A stretch of DNA of 64,000 bases from the NCBI RefSeq assembly GCF_014197535.1, contig NZ_JACIFV010000002.1:62001-126000 (forward strand), written 5' to 3'. Every line of letters starts with the position of its first letter. The first letter of the stretch is position 1. Positions 61,509-64,000 of the stretch are shown piece after piece. A program made the position numbers and the translations under genes. The stretch is from Rhizobium aethiopicum (lineage in GTDB: Bacteria; Pseudomonadota; Alphaproteobacteria; Rhizobiales; Rhizobiaceae). The notes under the pieces were generated by a model. That model saw only the letters and a list, made by a program, of their open reading frames with translations. It was not told the origin of the DNA and did no database searches.

Positions 61509-62330
61509 ATGACGATTGCGGCGGCCAGCACCAGACCGCAAAGAGCGGAGGGACGCGGGCATCTGGCGGCGAGGCTGCTCGATGGCCGCACGCGCATTCG
61601 CGAGCTCTATCAGGAGGGCGCGGCGAAGATCCGCCTGCCAGATACGTTCGATGTGTCGATGGAAGCCGTGATCATCAACACCGCGGGCGGGCTGACCGGC
61701 GGGGACCGGATGGATTGGAGCGTCGTTGCCGGCGCCGGCACGAAGATCGACGTCACTACCCAGGCCTGCGAGAAGATCTACAAGGCATCGACAGGCACCG
61801 CCGAGGTGACGACCCGTATTAAGGTCGGCGCGCGAGCACGCGTCGACTGGCTGCCGCAGGAGACGATCCTCTTCGACCGGGCTTCGCTTTTCCGCCGGCT
61901 CGATGTCGATCTCGACGAGAACGCCGAATTCCTGGCCGTCGAGGCCGTGCTGCTCGGCCGCAAGGCGATGGGCGAGGCGGTGGAGACCGGGCTCTTTCGT
62001 GACCGCTGGCGTATCCGCCGTCCGGGCCGGTTGATCCATGCCGAGGAACTGAAACTTTCCGAAGGTATTTCGGCGCTGGCTGCACGTCAGGCCGTGCTCG
62101 GCGGGCAGGTCGCCTTCGCGACCTTGCTTTACACCGGGCCGCTGGCGGAGGCCTATCTCGGCAAAGTGCGGCCGCTCGTCGAAGGGCTGATGGGTGGTGC
62201 CAGCGCCTGGAACGACAAGCTCGTCGTGCGTCTTGCAGCAGCCGACGGCTTCTCGCTCAGAAAAATCCTGATCCCGGTCATTTCTACCTTGCGCAATGGT
62301 GCGCCTGTGCCGAAAGTCTGGAATCTATGA
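61509..62330 (+). CDS. ureD: Urease accessory protein UreD (UreH)
   Basis: A 273-residue accessory protein. Conserved UreD motifs are [14 protein letters not shown] (about 56-69), [14 protein letters not shown] (about 82-95), and [20 protein letters not shown] (about 115-134). It forms the UreDFG complex that delivers nickel and carbamylates the active-site lysine of urease. A GGGACGAT site precedes ATG 61509; ATGs at 61446 and 61476 are less likely. It opens the urease part of the cluster, 138 bp after urtE. ureF, ureG, ureE and ureC are not in the window. Confidence 0.95.
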   Translation: MTIAAASTRPQRAEGRGHLAARLLDGRTRIRELYQEGAAKIRLPDTFDVSMEAVIINTAGGLTGGDRMDWSVVAGAGTKIDVTTQACEKIYKASTGTAEVTTRIKVGARARVDWLPQETILFDRASLFRRLDVDLDENAEFLAVEAVLLGRKAMGEAVETGLFRDRWRIRRPGRLIHAEELKLSEGISALAARQAVLGGQVAFATLLYTGPLAEAYLGKVRPLVEGLMGGASAWNDKLVVRLAAADGFSLRKILIPVISTLRNGAPVPKVWNL

Positions 62331-62358
62331 ATTTAAGCACGAAGCAGATGGGTACGTA

Positions 62359-62661
62359 ATGAACCTCACTCCGAGAGAAAAAGACAAGCTGCTGATATCG
62401 ATGGCGGCGATGGTGGCGCGGCGGCGGCTGGAGCGCGGCGTCAAGCTGAACTATCCCGAGGCGATAGCACTGATCAGCGATTTCGTCGTCGAAGGCGCCC
62501 GTGATGGCCGCCCCGTCGCCGAGCTGATGGAGGCCGGCGCCCATGTGATTGGCCGCGACCAGGTGATGGAAGGCGTTGCCGAGATGATCCACGACGTGCA
62601 GGTGGAGGCGACGTTCCCGGATGGAACCAAACTCGTCACCGTCCACGAACCGATCCGGTGA
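62359..62661 (+). CDS. ureA: Urease gamma subunit
   Basis: A 100-residue structural subunit of urease. It has the full family sequence, starting [20 protein letters not shown] and containing [20 protein letters not shown] (about 26-45), [12 protein letters not shown] and [20 protein letters not shown] at the end. With UreB and UreC it forms the nickel enzyme that hydrolyses urea to ammonia and CO2. The gene lies 28 bp after ureD; the ribosome site is weak. Ten bases separate it from the DUF1272-type gene. Confidence 0.98.
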   Translation: MNLTPREKDKLLISMAAMVARRRLERGVKLNYPEAIALISDFVVEGARDGRPVAELMEAGAHVIGRDQVMEGVAEMIHDVQVEATFPDGTKLVTVHEPIR

Positions 62662-62670
62662 GGAAAGAGC

Positions 62671-62922
62671 ATGCTCAAGCTCAGGCCCAATTGCGAATGC
62701 TGCGACAAGGACCTGCCGCCTGATAGCGCGGAGGCGCGGATCTGCACCTATGAATGCACCTTCTGCGCCGATTGCGTCGACGGCGTGTTGAAGGGTGCCT
62801 GCCCGAACTGCGGCGGCAATCTCGTTGCCAGGCCTATCCGGCCGGCCGCCATGCTTGCCAAAAATCCTGCTTCGACAAAACGTGTGCTGAAGGCCGAGGG
62901 CTGCGCGCCCAAGGCGGCTTAA
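62671..62922 (+). CDS. DUF1272-type cysteine-rich small protein within the urease operon
   Basis: An 83-residue protein with a zinc-ribbon-like cysteine pattern: [20 protein letters not shown] (CxxC), then [12 protein letters not shown] (CxxxCxxC) and ACPNCGG (CxxC), residues about 8-50. The C-terminus is basic and Ala/Pro-rich. DUF1272 proteins are small predicted metal-binding proteins of unknown role. It is set between ureA and ureB with gaps of about 10 bp on both sides, so it is co-expressed with urease. A metal-handling role is a guess from the cysteine content. Confidence 0.88.
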   Translation: MLKLRPNCECCDKDLPPDSAEARICTYECTFCADCVDGVLKGACPNCGGNLVARPIRPAAMLAKNPASTKRVLKAEGCAPKAA

Positions 62923-62932
62923 GGAGAACCCT

Positions 62933-63238
62933 ATGATTCCGGGCGAGATCATTGCCGCAAGCGGCGACATCGAACTCAATGCCGGCGCGCCGACGGTGAC
63001 GCTGGAGGTTTCCAATACCGGCGACCGGCCGGTGCAGGTCGGCAGTCACTACCACTTCGCCGAAACCAATGCCGGGCTTTCCTTCGACCGCGCCGCGGCG
63101 CATGGCAAGCGGCTCGATATTCCGGCGGGAACGGCAGTGCGCTTCGAGCCAGGGCAGACGCGCTCGGTGACGCTGATCCCACTTTCCGGCAAGCGCGAGG
63201 TCTATGGCTTCCGCCAGCTGGTGATGGGCAAGCTTTAG
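62933..63238 (+). CDS. ureB: Urease beta subunit
   Basis: A 101-residue urease subunit starting [20 protein letters not shown]. Family motifs are [20 protein letters not shown] (about 27-46) and [20 protein letters not shown] (about 63-82), ending [12 protein letters not shown] strong TAAGGAGAACCCT ribosome site precedes the ATG. It is separated from ureA by the small DUF1272-type gene and followed by an LprI-like gene instead of directly by ureC. Confidence 0.98.
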   Translation: MIPGEIIAASGDIELNAGAPTVTLEVSNTGDRPVQVGSHYHFAETNAGLSFDRAAAHGKRLDIPAGTAVRFEPGQTRSVTLIPLSGKREVYGFRQLVMGKL

Positions 63239-63255
63239 AAGAACGGGAGAGGTGA

Positions 63256-63663
63256 ATGCGTCTGAATATTTGCCTCATCGGGGCGGCGATGCTGTTTGTG
63301 GCCGGCGGTGCGTCCGCGCAGGATGTCGATTGCAAAAATCCGCAGACGCAATCGGACATGACCTCCTGCGAAGAGGCGCGCCATGAGGCGGCCGACAAGG
63401 CGCTGAACGAGCAATACAAGAAGACGAGGGCCGCCATGGTGGCGATCGACAAGGATCTGGATGGCGACATGAAGGGCGCGGAAAAGGCGCTGGTCAAGGC
63501 GCAGCGCGCCTGGATCGATTATCGCGACGCCGAATGCGACGCCTTCGGCTTTCAGGCCCGTGGCGGCACGATGGAGCCGATGCTGGTTGCCGGATGCCTG
63601 GCCGAAGAGACGGATAAACGCACGAAAGAGCTGAAACAGCTCGAAGATACGATGAGCAATTAA
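63256..63663 (+). CDS. LprI-like (DUF1311) exported protein in the urease operon
   Basis: A 135-residue periplasmic protein. The signal peptide is residues 1-21 (LIGAAMLFVAGGASAQ). The mature part has the DUF1311 pattern: CKNPQTQSDMTSCEEARHEA (about 25-44, two Cys), NEQYKKTRAAM, KALVKAQRAWIDYRDAECDA (about 77-96) and a later Cys (GCLAEETDKR), giving four cysteines for two disulfides. Family members include LprI, a lysozyme inhibitor, but most are uncharacterised. A GGGAGAGGTGA site precedes ATG 63256. It lies 17 bp after ureB and two bases before the next gene, so it is an operon insert. Confidence 0.88.
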   Translation: MRLNICLIGAAMLFVAGGASAQDVDCKNPQTQSDMTSCEEARHEAADKALNEQYKKTRAAMVAIDKDLDGDMKGAEKALVKAQRAWIDYRDAECDAFGFQARGGTMEPMLVAGCLAEETDKRTKELKQLEDTMSN

Positions 63664-63664
63664 G

Positions 63665-64000
63665 GTGATCAAAAAGATCGTAATCGTCGGCAATGGCGAG
63701 GTCGGGGAAGGACAGGCAGGCATCATCGATGCCGCCGATTTCGTGATCCGCTTCAACGATTGCCGCTCCTACGGCGCCGGCGGCAGCCGCACGGATGCCG
63801 TTGCGGTCTGCAATACCGGCCGGCCGGCAAAGGCAATGCTCGGCTCGCCTGAGTGGCGCGCTCATCCCGGCATCATCGCGGCGCGCGAAATCTGGAGCGC
63901 GCGCGACCCGGAAAAATTCGCCGCGATGCGGGCGCCGCTTGCCGTCTCGCATCCGGAGCTCGACGATTTCTGCGACGACTATACGGAGGCGTTCGGCGCC
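63665..64000 (+). CDS. Urease-operon accessory protein, GTG start, cut by window edge
   Basis: From GTG 63665 the frame is open for 112 codons to the window end. It begins VIKKIVIVGNGEVGEGQAG and continues DFVIRFNDCRSYGAGGSRTD and AVCNTGRPAKAML. This matches proteins that rhizobial genomes label as urease operon accessory protein, whose GNGEVG...RFN pattern also resembles sialyltransferase-like (GT29-type) motifs. Function is unknown. Its start lies directly after the stop of the LprI-like gene. A frame on the other strand (63494-63952) is a shadow. Confidence 0.75.
   Translation, partial: MIKKIVIVGNGEVGEGQAGIIDAADFVIRFNDCRSYGAGGSRTDAVAVCNTGRPAKAMLGSPEWRAHPGIIAAREIWSARDPEKFAAMRAPLAVSHPELDDFCDDYTEAFGA

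Overview
The window reads as chromosomal DNA of a fast-growing rhizobium, most likely the Rhizobium leguminosarum/etli group. The evidence is high GC content with alphaproteobacterial codon use, an RpoH-type sigma factor, the CtrA/ChpT/SciP cell-cycle genes beside fliJ, a pssA-pssB exopolysaccharide pair, a bra-type amino-acid ABC operon, and a urt-ure urea operon. No phage, insertion sequence, CRISPR array, rRNA or tRNA was seen. About 58 protein genes are supported, two of them cut by the window edges, plus one decayed LuxR-type remnant.

Layout. 0-2 kb: partial acyl-CoA-dehydrogenase-like flavoprotein and a metallophosphoesterase. 2-21 kb: a transport and efflux stretch with an RND pump (permease and adaptor), a Na+/H+ antiporter, a marR-emrA-emrB operon, a short interlude (alkyladenine glycosylase, small acidic protein, LysR/SDR divergent pair), then a second RND operon led by an alpha/beta-hydrolase-like gene that faces its own LysR regulator. 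21-29 kb: a xylonate-dehydratase-like IlvD/Edd enzyme, a two-domain acetyltransferase, an EamA transporter, purA and a large single-pass membrane protein. 29-35 kb: rpoH, an RluA pseudouridine synthase, a SpoU-type RNA methyltransferase and envelope or coiled-coil proteins. 35-39.4 kb: cell-cycle cluster chpT, a CheY-like receiver, ctrA, fliJ and sciP, with two small genes (GNAT, PqiA-like) inside it. 39.4-42.3 kb: LuxR remnant, pssA and pssB. 42.8-48.4 kb: braDEFG, a small membrane protein and braC. 48.5-55 kb: a transporter-fused hybrid histidine kinase, its LuxR-type response regulator, and a secreted PAP2 acid phosphatase behind a PHO-box-like site. 55-64 kb: urtABCDE with an extra gene between urtD and urtE, then ureD, ureA, a DUF1272-type protein, ureB, an LprI-like protein and the start of a urease-operon accessory gene; ureC lies beyond the window.

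How the parts fit. CckA-type phosphate passed by ChpT would activate CtrA, and SciP would restrain it. TTAA-N7-TTAA-like sites sit in front of chpT and sciP, and GANTC sites cluster upstream of ctrA. The urt/ure block couples high-affinity urea import to urease. Next to it lies a two-component system whose sensor is an NCS1-type permease fused through a cysteine cluster to a kinase. That system is the strongest candidate for an undescribed sensory device here. RpoH appears to have a sigma-32-like promoter of its own. All site calls are pattern matches by eye and all functions are homology inferences; no database search was run.
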